A stretch of DNA of 64,000 bases from assembly GCA_002746415.1 (NCBI GenBank), contig NVXD01000022.1, positions 20,709-84,708 of the forward strand, written 5' to 3'. The notes under the pieces were generated by a model. It worked only from the letters and a program-made list of their open reading frames with translations, ran no database searches and had not been told where the DNA came from. This document shows positions 37,136-46,442 of the stretch, one piece after another. A program made the position numbers and the translations under genes. Each line of letters starts with the position of its first letter. Positions within the stretch are counted from its first letter, which is position 1. The DNA is from Flavobacteriaceae bacterium. Lineage in GTDB: Bacteria; Bacteroidota; Bacteroidia; Flavobacteriales; Flavobacteriaceae.

Positions 37136-38002
37136 ATGAGTGTAGAAAGCGTAATTCCACCCAAAAAGAAACCCAAATGGATAAGGGTAAAGCTTCCCAC
37201 GGGTAAGAAATACACACAGTTAAGAAGTCTTGTAGACAAGTATGACCTACATACCATATGCACTTCAGGTAGTTGTCCTAATATGGGAGAATGCTGGGGA
37301 GAGGGCACTGCAACTTTTATGATTCTTGGGAATATATGCACGCGTTCATGTGGGTTCTGTGGCGTAAAAACTGGTCGACCGGAAACTGTTGATTGGGAAG
37401 AGCCAGAAAAAGTAGCAAGGTCTATAAAAATCATGGAAATTAAACATGCGGTAATTACATCAGTAGACCGAGATGATTTAAAAGATATGGGATCTATTAT
37501 TTGGGCAGAAACCGTGCAAGCCATAAGACGAATGAACCCTAATACCACTCTAGAAACCCTAATTCCAGATTTTCAAGGAATTACTTCTCATTTAGACCGG
37601 ATAATTAAAGTTGCACCAGAAGTGGTTTCCCATAATATGGAAACAGTAAAAAGGCTTTCTAGGGAAGTTCGCATACAAGCAAAATACGATCGAAGTCTTG
37701 AGGTCTTAAAATATTTAAGAGCAAATGGCATAAACCGAACAAAATCTGGTATCATGTTAGGCTTGGGAGAATTGGAAGAAGAAGTTATCCAAACCATGGA
37801 AGACCTAAGAAGTGTTAACGTGGATGTGGTTACAATTGGGCAATATTTACAGCCATCAAAAAAGCATTTACCTGTAAAAGAGTTCATCTTACCCGAGCAA
37901 TTTAAGAAATATGAAGAAATAGGGCTTAAATTAGGTTTTAGGCATGTAGAAAGTGGTGCTTTAGTACGATCTTCTTATAAAGCACACAAGCACATACATT
38001 GA
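37136..38002 (+). CDS. lipA: Lipoyl synthase
   Basis: The 288-residue radical SAM enzyme inserts two sulfurs into octanoyl groups on lipoyl domains of 2-oxoacid dehydrogenases. The auxiliary cluster motif [12 protein letters not shown] and the SAM-cluster motif CTRSCGFC are both complete, and the C-terminal RSSYKA contains the conserved serine ligand. It is full length. gap follows 50 bases later. An upstream -7-like TATATTTG is present. Confidence 0.98.
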   Translation: MSVESVIPPKKKPKWIRVKLPTGKKYTQLRSLVDKYDLHTICTSGSCPNMGECWGEGTATFMILGNICTRSCGFCGVKTGRPETVDWEEPEKVARSIKIMEIKHAVITSVDRDDLKDMGSIIWAETVQAIRRMNPNTTLETLIPDFQGITSHLDRIIKVAPEVVSHNMETVKRLSREVRIQAKYDRSLEVLKYLRANGINRTKSGIMLGLGELEEEVIQTMEDLRSVNVDVVTIGQYLQPSKKHLPVKEFILPEQFKKYEEIGLKLGFRHVESGALVRSSYKAHKHIH

Positions 38003-38052
38003 TAGGGGATTAAAACTTAGTATTGACAGCAATTTTAGAGGGTCCTTTTGCT

Positions 38053-39063
38053 ATGAAACAAATTAATATAGGCATTAACGGGTTTGGAAGAATAGGGCGT
38101 ACGCTTTTTAGGTTATTGGATAAACACCCTCATTTGAATGTAGTTGCCATTAATGATTTGGCGGACACAAGAACCTTGGCCCATTTATTAAAATATGATA
38201 GTATTCACGGTGTTTTCAATGCCAGTGTAGATCATACAGAAAACCATATTTTAGTAAATGAAAAAGAAATCAATTTAACCAACCATACTGAACCAGAAAA
38301 TATTATATGGGAAAAATATAATGTTGATGTTGTCATAGAAGCTACCGGAAAGTTTAAAACAAAATCCAAACTGAGCCATCATTTAAAAAATGGAGCAAAA
38401 AAAGTAATCCTCTCCACGCCTCCTTTGGAAGATGACATTAAAATGATTGTCTATGGCGTAAATGAAAATAGCATCAACAAAAACGATGATATTATATCTA
38501 ACGCATCCTGCACTACAAATAATGCTGCGCCAATGATTAAAGTCATCAATGAACTTTGTGGTATTGAACAGGCGTACATCACAACAATACACTCATACAC
38601 ATCTGACCAAAGCTTACATGACCAGCCACATAGAGATTTAAGACGGGCCAGAGCAGCATCACAATCCATTATTCCCACAACTACAGGAGCAGCTAAGGCT
38701 TTGACTAGAATTTTCCCAGAACTTTCTAATGCAATTGGTGGATGTGGCATACGCGTACCTGTCCCAAATGGCTCATTAACTGATATTACTTTTAATGTAA
38801 AAAAAGAAACTTCAATTAGTGAAATAAATAGTACTTTCAAGGAAATTTCTGACAGCAAGATCAATAACGTCCTTTTTTACACGAAAGACCCTATTGTTTC
38901 CATTGATATAAACAATAGTTACTATTCTTGTACGTTTGATTCTCAGATGACTTCGGTCATAGGAAAAATGGTAAAAATTATTGGTTGGTATGATAATGAG
39001 ACTGGTTACAGCAGTAGAATTATAGACCTTATAGATTTAATGCTAAAGAAAAAATATATTTGA
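38053..39063 (+). CDS. gap: Glyceraldehyde-3-phosphate dehydrogenase (type I)
   Basis: The 336-residue enzyme has the NAD-binding INIGINGFGRIGR and the NAD-selecting Asp in VAINDLAD. The catalytic Cys is in SNASCTTNNAAP; the usual second Cys and Leu (TTNCLAP) are replaced. His is in TTIHSYTSDQ, and the substrate arginine lies in GIRVPVPNGS. It oxidises glyceraldehyde-3-phosphate in glycolysis or runs in reverse. ATG 38053 is preferred to the TTG at 38023 that would add ten unconserved residues. It probably represents one of two Gap paralogues usual in flavobacteria (inferred). Confidence 0.93.
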   Translation: MKQINIGINGFGRIGRTLFRLLDKHPHLNVVAINDLADTRTLAHLLKYDSIHGVFNASVDHTENHILVNEKEINLTNHTEPENIIWEKYNVDVVIEATGKFKTKSKLSHHLKNGAKKVILSTPPLEDDIKMIVYGVNENSINKNDDIISNASCTTNNAAPMIKVINELCGIEQAYITTIHSYTSDQSLHDQPHRDLRRARAASQSIIPTTTGAAKALTRIFPELSNAIGGCGIRVPVPNGSLTDITFNVKKETSISEINSTFKEISDSKINNVLFYTKDPIVSIDINNSYYSCTFDSQMTSVIGKMVKIIGWYDNETGYSSRIIDLIDLMLKKKYI

Positions 39064-41285
39064 ACTATAAATACCCTCATATAATAATTAAGAACCTTCT
39101 CTTGTTATGGGTGTTGATTTTACCTGTTTTAAACCTACATTCCCAAGAAGAAACAACAGCTAAGAAGGACTTACCTTCTTATTTTATTGAGGCCATTTCT
39201 TTTAAAAATCAAAATAAATTAGATACCGCCCTTGAAACATTAAACGAGGCTGCAAAATTAGCAGAATCTAATGAAGATGTAAAAGGTCTGATAGATTGTT
39301 ATCATAAAATTGCTTTGGTCTATTTAGACATGTGGGATTCCAAAACCAGTACTTTTTATTGGGACAGGGCAAAGGTTCTATTAAGAGATATAGAATATAG
39401 ATTTGGCAATGCAACACATAGATACATTGAAGCCATATTTTTATATAATAGTGGAAACAACTTTCAGTCCATCTATTTATTAAATAGTGCAAAGGAGCTT
39501 AGTAATGATAGAAATCTATTAAATAATATTATACTGGTAGAAGCTCATATTTATTCTGATTTGGAAAAATATGAGAATGCATCAAAAAACTACCACTCCC
39601 TTATAGTTAATAATGATATCTATGAAAAAGATTTTTTAGCAACACAAGCATATTTCGGGTTGGCCAGAATGAATCTAAAAGCAGACCTACTAGAAGAAAG
39701 TGTAAAAAATGGTGTGAACGCACTTAATTTAGCAGAAGCAAATAATTTCTATAATGAAATTAAGGAAGCAAATGCGTTTTTAAGTACTACCTATGAAAAA
39801 ATGGACAGGTTTGAAACGGCCTTGATTCATAACAAAAAACTAATGGCATTAGACTCCATATTTACAATTGAGAAAATAAATACAGAGGAAAGAATAGCGC
39901 TCAAAATTAAAGATGATTTTCAGACAGAAGAAATCGCACGGCTAGAATTAAAAAATCTAGAATTGAGTGAATCTGCAAATCGTTCAGAAATAACGGTAAT
40001 ACTTACTTCAGCATTCTTGACTATCATATCAATCCTAGCGTTATCATTATATAGAAACAATCAAATAAAATTAAAGACCAACGACCTTCTTTACACTAAG
40101 AATAGGGAACTCCAAATTGCAAGGGATAGTGCTGTACAGGGCATGAAGGCTAAAGCCAACTTTTTATCCACCGTAAGCCATGAATTAAGAACTCCTTTAT
40201 ACGCAGTAACAGGTCTTACACACCTTTTACTTGAAGAGAACCCCAAAGAAAGTCAAAAAGAACACTTAAAATCTTTAAAATTTTCTGGTGATTACTTATT
40301 AAACTTTATAAACGACATCCTTCAGATTAATAAAATTGATGCCGATAAAGCAGAAGCTCTTAACGTCGAATTCAAACTTAAAAAAGTTTTGGAAGATGTT
40401 ATTGCTTCCCTTAAACAAAGTGCAGTAAAAAACAAAACCAAAATCATACTTGAATTTGACAAGGAAATCCCCATTGTTTTAGTGAGTGACCCAATGAAGC
40501 TTTCCCAGATATTCATGAATTTAGTTGGCAACTCCATAAAGTTCACTAAAGGAGGAGAAGTTAAGGTCATTGCCAGATTAATGAAAAAAGAGGCGGAAGA
40601 TGTTACTGTTTATTTTGAAATTAAAGATACGGGCATTGGTATCTCAGAAGAAAAGCAAAAAAATATTTTTGACAGCTTTGAACAAGGCTCCATACAAATA
40701 AACAGAGAATATGGCGGGACTGGCTTAGGGCTAGCAATTGTTAAAAGTCTTTTAGGGTTATTTGGTAGTGAAATTCAATTGGAAAGTGAACTTGATAAAG
40801 GAAGTTCCTTTTTCTTTCAACTTAACTTAAAAAGCAAGAGCGGTGCTATTGTGAATACCCCTCAATCTGAGCTAACTATAAAAGATCATGATTTAAAAGG
40901 CCTACATATTTTAGTTGTTGAGGATAACAAAATAAACCAAGTCATCACCAAAAAAATGTTGAGTAAAAAAGAAATCACCTGTGATATTGCTAACAATGGT
41001 AATGAGGCGATTGATTTAACAGAAAAAAACAAGTACGATGCCATCTTAATGGACAACCATATGCCAGGAATTAGTGGTATAGAAGCTACTATTCAAATTA
41101 GGCTGTTTGATAAAGAAACCCCCATTATTGCCTTGACCGCTATTTCCCTTGATGACAGTTTAGATAGTTTTTATGAAGCTGGCTGTAATGATGTAGTGAC
41201 CAAACCTTTTAAACCAGAAGTATTTTATCAAAAAATTGGAGACAACATTTTTGAAAATAAAAACAAGGAAGCTACTTCTTCATAA
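39060..41285 (+). CDS. TPR-sensor hybrid histidine kinase with receiver domain
   Basis: The 741-residue protein appears to start at TTG 39060, overlapping the gap stop by 4 bases; the translation then begins with a signal peptide (NLLLLWVLILPVLNLHSQ). A periplasmic TPR region (about residues 38-280) precedes a transmembrane helix near 310-332. The HisKA box SHELRTPLYAVTGL has His374. The ATPase has FMNLVGNSIKFTK, KDTGIGISEEKQK and GGTGLGLAIVKSL. A C-terminal receiver has phosphoacceptor Asp665 in ILMDNHMPG. Such TPR-kinase proteins are typical of Bacteroidota; phosphate must pass to an unlinked partner. Confidence 0.93.
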   Translation: MNYKYPHIIIKNLLLLWVLILPVLNLHSQEETTAKKDLPSYFIEAISFKNQNKLDTALETLNEAAKLAESNEDVKGLIDCYHKIALVYLDMWDSKTSTFYWDRAKVLLRDIEYRFGNATHRYIEAIFLYNSGNNFQSIYLLNSAKELSNDRNLLNNIILVEAHIYSDLEKYENASKNYHSLIVNNDIYEKDFLATQAYFGLARMNLKADLLEESVKNGVNALNLAEANNFYNEIKEANAFLSTTYEKMDRFETALIHNKKLMALDSIFTIEKINTEERIALKIKDDFQTEEIARLELKNLELSESANRSEITVILTSAFLTIISILALSLYRNNQIKLKTNDLLYTKNRELQIARDSAVQGMKAKANFLSTVSHELRTPLYAVTGLTHLLLEENPKESQKEHLKSLKFSGDYLLNFINDILQINKIDADKAEALNVEFKLKKVLEDVIASLKQSAVKNKTKIILEFDKEIPIVLVSDPMKLSQIFMNLVGNSIKFTKGGEVKVIARLMKKEAEDVTVYFEIKDTGIGISEEKQKNIFDSFEQGSIQINREYGGTGLGLAIVKSLLGLFGSEIQLESELDKGSSFFFQLNLKSKSGAIVNTPQSELTIKDHDLKGLHILVVEDNKINQVITKKMLSKKEITCDIANNGNEAIDLTEKNKYDAILMDNHMPGISGIEATIQIRLFDKETPIIALTAISLDDSLDSFYEAGCNDVVTKPFKPEVFYQKIGDNIFENKNKEATSS

Positions 41286-42273
41286 GTTCGGCAATACTTC
41301 TTTTTATTTCTTCTTTACCATTCCCAATAAATTTATGTTCTATTGAAATATAATATAAATTGTTCACTTTATTTTTAAGCCTTACAAAATCCTTTTCAGT
41401 CGTCAATACCATTACTTTAGTATTGAAGATATCTAGCTCTTTTTTTGTAAAAAAATGGTGGTCTTTAAATTGAAGATGCTCATATTCAACATTCTTTTCA
41501 CTCAAATAACCTAACAAAGGCTTAGGATTAGCAATACCAGTTACCAAAGTTATATTCTCATTCTTAAAATCTTCAAGTATGGCATTAGTATTTTCTCCAA
41601 AAATTGTTTTTCCATATTCCAAATAGCTAAAAAGCACTTTTTGATAGGGTTTAGGTTTAAGCTTCTTTATGATTTTATTTTGCTCATCAGCATTCAAATC
41701 ATAGGGACACTTTGTGACCACAATTATATGTGCTCGTTTAGCTTCCCTTTTGCTGTCTCTTAAATTTCCCGTGGGCAAATACCAGTCATTGGGATATAAA
41801 TTTTGATAGGTAGTCAATAATATTGATACACTTGGCTTTACTTTTCTATGTTGATAGGCATCGTCCAATAGAATTAAATCAGGTTTTAGTTCTTTCTCAA
41901 TTTTAGAGATGGCATTGCTCCTATCTTCATCTACCACAACTTTTATTTCAGGAAATTTAGCATATATCTGGAACGGTTCATCACCTATTTCTTCGACTGT
42001 ACTATTGGGTGTAGCCTGCAGAAACCCCTTTGTTTTTCTACCATACCCCCTGCTTAGAACCGTAAGATTATTGGTGCCCTTAAATTGAGCTACCAAAAAC
42101 TCAATCATTGGGGTTTTCCCAGTTCCACCAACACTTAAATTACCAATGCATACAGTAGGCGTTTTAAAAGAATTCGCTGAAAATACTTTAATATCATATA
42201 GATAATTCCGCAGGTAAACCACAAGGGCATAAACAAGGGATATCGGTAAACTAATTTTTCTTAGAAGCCACAT
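41272..42273 (-). CDS. lpxK: Tetraacyldisaccharide 4'-kinase
   Basis: LpxK phosphorylates the 4' position of the lipid A disaccharide at the inner membrane. The start MWLLRKISLPISLVYALVVY is the usual N-terminal membrane helix, and the P-loop is GNLSVGGTGKTPMIEFL. Later LDDAYQHRKV and a C-terminal TTEKDFVRL are conserved. I use ATG 42273 (333 residues); an upstream ATG at 42369 would overlap nif3 and add 32 unlikely residues. Its 3' end overlaps the convergent kinase gene by 14 bases. Confidence 0.95.
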   Translation of the reverse strand: MWLLRKISLPISLVYALVVYLRNYLYDIKVFSANSFKTPTVCIGNLSVGGTGKTPMIEFLVAQFKGTNNLTVLSRGYGRKTKGFLQATPNSTVEEIGDEPFQIYAKFPEIKVVVDEDRSNAISKIEKELKPDLILLDDAYQHRKVKPSVSILLTTYQNLYPNDWYLPTGNLRDSKREAKRAHIIVVTKCPYDLNADEQNKIIKKLKPKPYQKVLFSYLEYGKTIFGENTNAILEDFKNENITLVTGIANPKPLLGYLSEKNVEYEHLQFKDHHFFTKKELDIFNTKVMVLTTEKDFVRLKNKVNNLYYISIEHKFIGNGKEEIKRSIAELMKK

Positions 42274-42294
42274 CAGAACGAAAATATAATATTT

Positions 42295-42302
42295 TATCTT
42301 TG
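42295..42302 (+). promoter_or_regulatory. Putative -7 element of the Nif3 gene
   Basis: TATCTTTG matches TAnnTTTG in the 50-base gap between the divergent lpxK and Nif3-like genes, 21 bases before the ATG at 42324. No -33 box was found. Confidence 0.35.
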
Positions 42303-42323
42303 ATAGCCTAATAAAACTTAAAA

Positions 42324-43418
42324 ATGACTGTAAAGCAAATAACCAACATCTTGGAAGAACTGGCTCCATTAAGTTATGCAGAGGATTTTGACAATGTGGG
42401 ATTATTGGTTGGAAATGAAAATACAGAAGTATCTGGTGTTTTAGTCACATTAGATACCTTGGAAAATGTAGTTGACGAAGCCATTGCAAAAAAATGCAAC
42501 CTAATTATAAGTTTTCATCCTATTATTTTTAATGGGTTAAAAAAAATTACTGGCGCAACTTATGTAGAGCGAGTAGTAATGAATGCTATTCAAAACAATA
42601 TCTCTATTTATAGTATGCACACAGCATTGGACAACTCCCCTTATGGTGTCAATGCCAAAATATGTGAAGTACTAGGGGTATTCAATACTAAGGTTTTAAT
42701 ACCCCAAAAAAAGACTATTAAAAAGCTAACCACTTATGTTCCAAATAACAAAGCGGAAGAATTAAAGGAATCTCTTTTTGCGGCAGGTGCTGGCACTATT
42801 GGTAATTATTCTAATTGTAGTTTTTCAATTGATGGAACAGGAACGTACAGACCTGGAGAAGACAGTAATCCCACCATAGGAAAGATTGGTGAACTTCATT
42901 ATGAACAGGAAACCCAAATAAACATTACCTATAACAAAACAGTAGAGTCTAAAGTGTTAAGAGCCCTATTTGATTATCATCCATACGAGGAAATAGCTTA
43001 TGAAGTGCTTTCTTTAGAAAATACTAATGAACATATTGGAATGGGTATGGTTGGTGAATTGAAGCAGCCCATGAGTGAAAGTGACTTTCTAGAAATGCTA
43101 AAAACTAAATTCAATGCAAAAGGCATTAGACACTCAGCCTTATTAGGTAAAAAGATAAGAAAAGTTGCAGTCCTTGGTGGAAGTGGGGCCTTTGCAATTG
43201 CTGCTGCCAAGAATGTAAATGCAGATATCTTTATATCTGCAGATATAAAATATCACCAATTTTATGAAGCTGAGAAAAAAATAATAGTTGCGGATATAGG
43301 ACATTATGAAACTGAGCAGTTTACAAAAAATCTTTTAGTTGATTATCTTACAAAAAAAATCCCTAATTTTGCAATCTCTTTATCGGAGAGCATAACAAAT
43401 CCCATCAAGTATTATTAA
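42324..43418 (+). CDS. Nif3-like dinuclear metal centre protein
   Basis: The 364-residue protein belongs to the Nif3/YbgI (GTP cyclohydrolase I type 2) family. It has YAEDFDNVGLLVGN, the metal-binding IISFHPIIFNGLK, MHTALDNSPYGVN and a second metal site in DIGHYETEQF near the C-terminus. The central insertion (about residues 125-230) is the PII-like domain of the long form. The cellular reaction is not settled. It is 3 bases before the coiled-coil gene, as in many Bacteroidota. Confidence 0.93.
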   Translation: MTVKQITNILEELAPLSYAEDFDNVGLLVGNENTEVSGVLVTLDTLENVVDEAIAKKCNLIISFHPIIFNGLKKITGATYVERVVMNAIQNNISIYSMHTALDNSPYGVNAKICEVLGVFNTKVLIPQKKTIKKLTTYVPNNKAEELKESLFAAGAGTIGNYSNCSFSIDGTGTYRPGEDSNPTIGKIGELHYEQETQINITYNKTVESKVLRALFDYHPYEEIAYEVLSLENTNEHIGMGMVGELKQPMSESDFLEMLKTKFNAKGIRHSALLGKKIRKVAVLGGSGAFAIAAAKNVNADIFISADIKYHQFYEAEKKIIVADIGHYETEQFTKNLLVDYLTKKIPNFAISLSESITNPIKYY

Positions 43419-43421
43419 AAT

Positions 43422-44201
43422 ATGGCAAAAAAGAAAGAAACAACTGTCGAAGATAAATTAAGAGCATTATATGATTTGCAATTAATTGATTCTAGGGTTG
43501 ATGAAATACGTAATGTTCGTGGCGAACTTCCATTAGAAGTAGAAGATTTAGCAGATGAAGTACTTGGCCTTAAAACGAGAGTAGACAAATTAAAAACTGA
43601 CATAGAGACTATTAACTTTGAAATCGGTGCTAAAAAGAACTTGATTGACGAAGCGAAGGTCTTAATGAAAAAATATGCTGAACAGCAGAAAAATGTTAGA
43701 AACAGCAGAGAGTTTAACTCTTTGACTAAAGAAGTCGAGTTTCAAGAATTAGAAATTCAACTAGCTGAAAAAAACATTAAAGAGTTTAAAGCTCAAATAG
43801 ATCAGAAAAAAATAGTTATTACTGAAACCAAAGAACGGTTATCTGAGCGTGATGCACATCTTAAACATAAGAAAAGTGAATTAAACGCTATTTTGGCAGA
43901 AACAGAAAAAGAGGAAAAAGCTTTATTGAGCAAATCTGCCGAATATGAAACCCAGATAGAAGAAAGGTTAGTGAAGGCCTATAAGCGCATTCGACATAAT
44001 GTTAAAAATGGTTTAGCTGTTGTACCAATTGAAAGGGGAGCTTCTGGAGGTTCTTTCTTTACAATACCACCTCAAGTACAAGTAGAAATTGCTTCAAGAA
44101 AGAAAATAATTACTGATGAGCACAGTGGAAGAATATTGGTTGATCCAACTTTAGCTGATGAGCAACAAATAAAAATGAAAAAACTATTTTCTAAATTGTA
44201 A
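43422..44201 (+). CDS. CT398-like coiled-coil protein with degenerate, Cys-less zinc ribbon
   Basis: The 259-residue protein has a long coiled coil (about residues 25-180, rich in K/E heptads) followed by a C-terminal domain of the C4-type zinc-ribbon family. The conserved shell is there (GGSFFTIPPQVQVEIASRKK and EHSGRILVDPTLAD), but all four cysteines are replaced, so zinc cannot be bound in the usual way. It lies 3 bases after the Nif3-like gene, its usual partner, so they are co-transcribed. A bidirectional terminator follows. Confidence 0.9.
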   Translation: MAKKKETTVEDKLRALYDLQLIDSRVDEIRNVRGELPLEVEDLADEVLGLKTRVDKLKTDIETINFEIGAKKNLIDEAKVLMKKYAEQQKNVRNSREFNSLTKEVEFQELEIQLAEKNIKEFKAQIDQKKIVITETKERLSERDAHLKHKKSELNAILAETEKEEKALLSKSAEYETQIEERLVKAYKRIRHNVKNGLAVVPIERGASGGSFFTIPPQVQVEIASRKKIITDEHSGRILVDPTLADEQQIKMKKLFSKL

Positions 44202-44213
44202 TAAAACACCATA

Positions 44214-44246
44214 TAAAAAAAGCCACCTTAGAGGTGGCTTTTTTTA
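44214..44246. terminator. Bidirectional terminator
   Basis: AGCCACCT pairs with AGGTGGCT (44221-44238, loop TAG), flanked by seven A on one side and seven T on the other. It separates the convergent coiled-coil gene and kmo. Confidence 0.9.
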
Positions 44247-45602
44247 TATAACTACATTACCATTTATTAGACTTAAGATTTCATTCTCTATCTCTAAGCT
44301 ATCCCATGTTTCTTCTATTCCTTCAATTTTCATAATACGCTGCATTACATTTTCCTGTTGATCCCCAATAGCCAAGGCTTCAGCATACGGCCTATCAGAA
44401 AATGTAACTCTGGAATAGACAGGCACCCACATATCCGGATACTTTTCAGCAAAACGTTTTTCAATCTTCTTCTGCAATAAAAAGTTTGAATCTGCTGTTT
44501 TACTGCTCATTTCTATAAAATTCCTATAACTTAATTCAGCAATAGCATCAGCATTTGGTTTTCTACTTTCTTGATACGCCTTAAAAATCGTATCCCAATT
44601 ATTTCCATGTGCTTCAATAAGCTGTTTTAACACATAAATATCTTCAAAACCTGCATTCATCCCTTGTCCATAAAAAGGCACTATAGCATGTGCCGAATCG
44701 CCAACCAAGGCTACTTTATCCCAATAGGTCCAGGGAAAACATTTCATAGTAACCATTGCACTGGTTGGATTATTAAAGAAGTCTTTGGTCAAGTTCTCTA
44801 TATCCTCTGTTACGTTTGGAAAATGGGTCTTAAAAAATTCCTTGGCTTCTTTCTCATTTGTAATTTTTTCAAAAGACACTTCACCTTCAAAAGGTAAAAA
44901 TAAGGTACATGTAAAGCTACCATCTAAATTGGGCATAGCAATAAGCATAAATTCACCTCTTGGCCAAATATGAAAAGAATTCTTATCCATTTTGTGTGTA
45001 CCATCTTCATTAGCAAGTATGGTCAATTCCTTATAGCCTACATCAATGAAACTCTGAGAGTAATTAAAACGGCTGCGTCTTTGCATTTTATGCCTAATCC
45101 TGGAAAAAGCACCATCGCAACCAAATATTAAATCATACGCATAAGATTGCCACTCCCCTTTCTGAGAATCTCCTGTAAATAGTTTTGCTTCAGGCAAATC
45201 TACATCCCATACTTTTTCATTAAACTTAAAAACAACCCCATGGTTTTCGGCTAAATCTATCATTTTACGATTTAAAACACCTCTAGAAATAGACCATATA
45301 GCCTCCCCATCATTTCCATATTTTTGAAAATACACAGGTTTACCATTGACATGCATTGCACGCTTGTTCAAAGGAATAGCCAATTTTTTAACTTCATCCT
45401 CTATCCCTACTTCCCGAAGAGATTTCCAACCCCTATTACTCATAGCAAGATTAATGGAACGGCCCGAAAATTTAATAGTTCTAATATCTGGCCTACGATC
45501 AAAAACTGTAACGGAGTGTCCTAGTTTTTGAAGATATATAGCCAAAAGAGAGCCTACTAATCCAGAACCTACAATAGCAATACTTTTAGAAGTTTTCGTC
45601 AT
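44244..45602 (-). CDS. kmo: Kynurenine 3-monooxygenase
   Basis: The 452-residue FAD enzyme hydroxylates L-kynurenine using NADPH. The FAD motif is IVGSGLVGSLLAIYLQK; RPDIRTIKFSGRSINLAMS and FGCDGAFSRIRHKM are typical, and VALVGDSAHAIVPFYGQGMN binds the FAD ribityl and pyrophosphate. The C-terminus has no obvious membrane anchor. Kynureninase is 6 kb away in this window on the same strand, so 3-hydroxykynurenine can be turned to 3-hydroxyanthranilate. Tryptophan dioxygenase and formamidase are not here. Confidence 0.96.
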   Translation of the reverse strand: MTKTSKSIAIVGSGLVGSLLAIYLQKLGHSVTVFDRRPDIRTIKFSGRSINLAMSNRGWKSLREVGIEDEVKKLAIPLNKRAMHVNGKPVYFQKYGNDGEAIWSISRGVLNRKMIDLAENHGVVFKFNEKVWDVDLPEAKLFTGDSQKGEWQSYAYDLIFGCDGAFSRIRHKMQRRSRFNYSQSFIDVGYKELTILANEDGTHKMDKNSFHIWPRGEFMLIAMPNLDGSFTCTLFLPFEGEVSFEKITNEKEAKEFFKTHFPNVTEDIENLTKDFFNNPTSAMVTMKCFPWTYWDKVALVGDSAHAIVPFYGQGMNAGFEDIYVLKQLIEAHGNNWDTIFKAYQESRKPNADAIAELSYRNFIEMSSKTADSNFLLQKKIEKRFAEKYPDMWVPVYSRVTFSDRPYAEALAIGDQQENVMQRIMKIEGIEETWDSLEIENEILSLINGNVVI

Positions 45603-45736
45603 ATTTAATTGCTATTAGAAGTAGCTTATTTGTAAAAATAATAAAATTAAGTTTTAATCCGAAGCGCAAAGAATCACTGAACAATAGATATCTCATATAG
45701 CAATGGGACATTTTGCATTCCAATCCTATTCGTTAT

Positions 45737-45790
45737 AATTATTAAAAAAGTCCTTTACAGCTAAAGCTATAAAGGACTTTTTTAATAATT
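45737..45790 (-). terminator. Long-stem terminator downstream of clpP
   Basis: A perfect 21-bp inverted repeat (45737-45757 with 45770-45790) has a 12-base loop that itself contains AGCTAAAGCT. It begins 11 bases after the ClpP stop codon (on the minus strand) and contains T runs on both strands. Confidence 0.88.
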
Positions 45791-45801
45791 ATATGCTTTC
45801 T

Positions 45802-46350
45802 TTATTCCAATATACCATCTACTATGCCATATGCTACTGATTCCTCAGCACCCATCCAATAATCACGGTCAAAATCTTTCATTACTTTATCATAATCCTG
45901 GCCACAATTATCTGATAAAATCTTAGCTCCCAATTCCTTGGTCTTAATAATTTCCTTAGCCTGAATTTCAATATTAGAAGCCTGCCCTTGTGCTCCACCG
46001 CTAGGTTGGTGAATCATGACTCTGGCATGTGGTTGAATAAACCTTCTTCCTTTTGCTCCTACAGAAAGTAAAATAGACCCCATAGAAGCAGCTAATCCTG
46101 AACATACAGTAGATACCGGGCTCTTAATTTGCTTAATAGTATCATATATTGCAAAACCAGAGGTGACATACCCTCCTGGGCTATTGATAATCAATTGAAT
46201 TTCTTTATTATTCTGTAGATCAAGATAAAGCAAACGATCTATAACATGTTTTGCAGAATCATCATCTACCATTCCCCACAAAAACACTTTTCTTTCATCC
46301 AGTAATTTTTCCTGTATTGCCTCCTGAACTTTTCCTTTTTTTGAACTCAT
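45802..46350 (-). CDS. clpP: ATP-dependent Clp protease proteolytic subunit
   Basis: The 182-residue serine peptidase has the Clp fold with catalytic Ser89 (GLAASMGSI), His114 (MIHQPSG) and Asp163 (DRDYWM), and LIINSPGGYVTSGFAIYD lining the chamber. It forms the proteolytic barrel with ClpX/ClpA-type ATPases. It is slightly shorter than the main ClpP of Bacteroidota (about 220 residues) and has no clpX neighbour, so it may be a second ClpP (inferred). A -7-type CAAAATTA in reverse (46373-46380) lies before it. Confidence 0.94.
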   Translation of the reverse strand: MSSKKGKVQEAIQEKLLDERKVFLWGMVDDDSAKHVIDRLLYLDLQNNKEIQLIINSPGGYVTSGFAIYDTIKQIKSPVSTVCSGLAASMGSILLSVGAKGRRFIQPHARVMIHQPSGGAQGQASNIEIQAKEIIKTKELGAKILSDNCGQDYDKVMKDFDRDYWMGAEESVAYGIVDGILE

Positions 46351-46442
46351 TTTATAATTTGTTGATAGATATCAAAATTAATCAATTTATTGAAAAAAAA
46401 ACGCCTATTTACTGATACTTATTGCACAGACAAAAAGAAACT

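Noticed and set aside
42274..42369. N-terminal extension of lpxK to ATG 42369
   Set aside because: It would overlap the Nif3-like gene by 46 bases; the usual LpxK N-terminal helix begins at the ATG at 42273.
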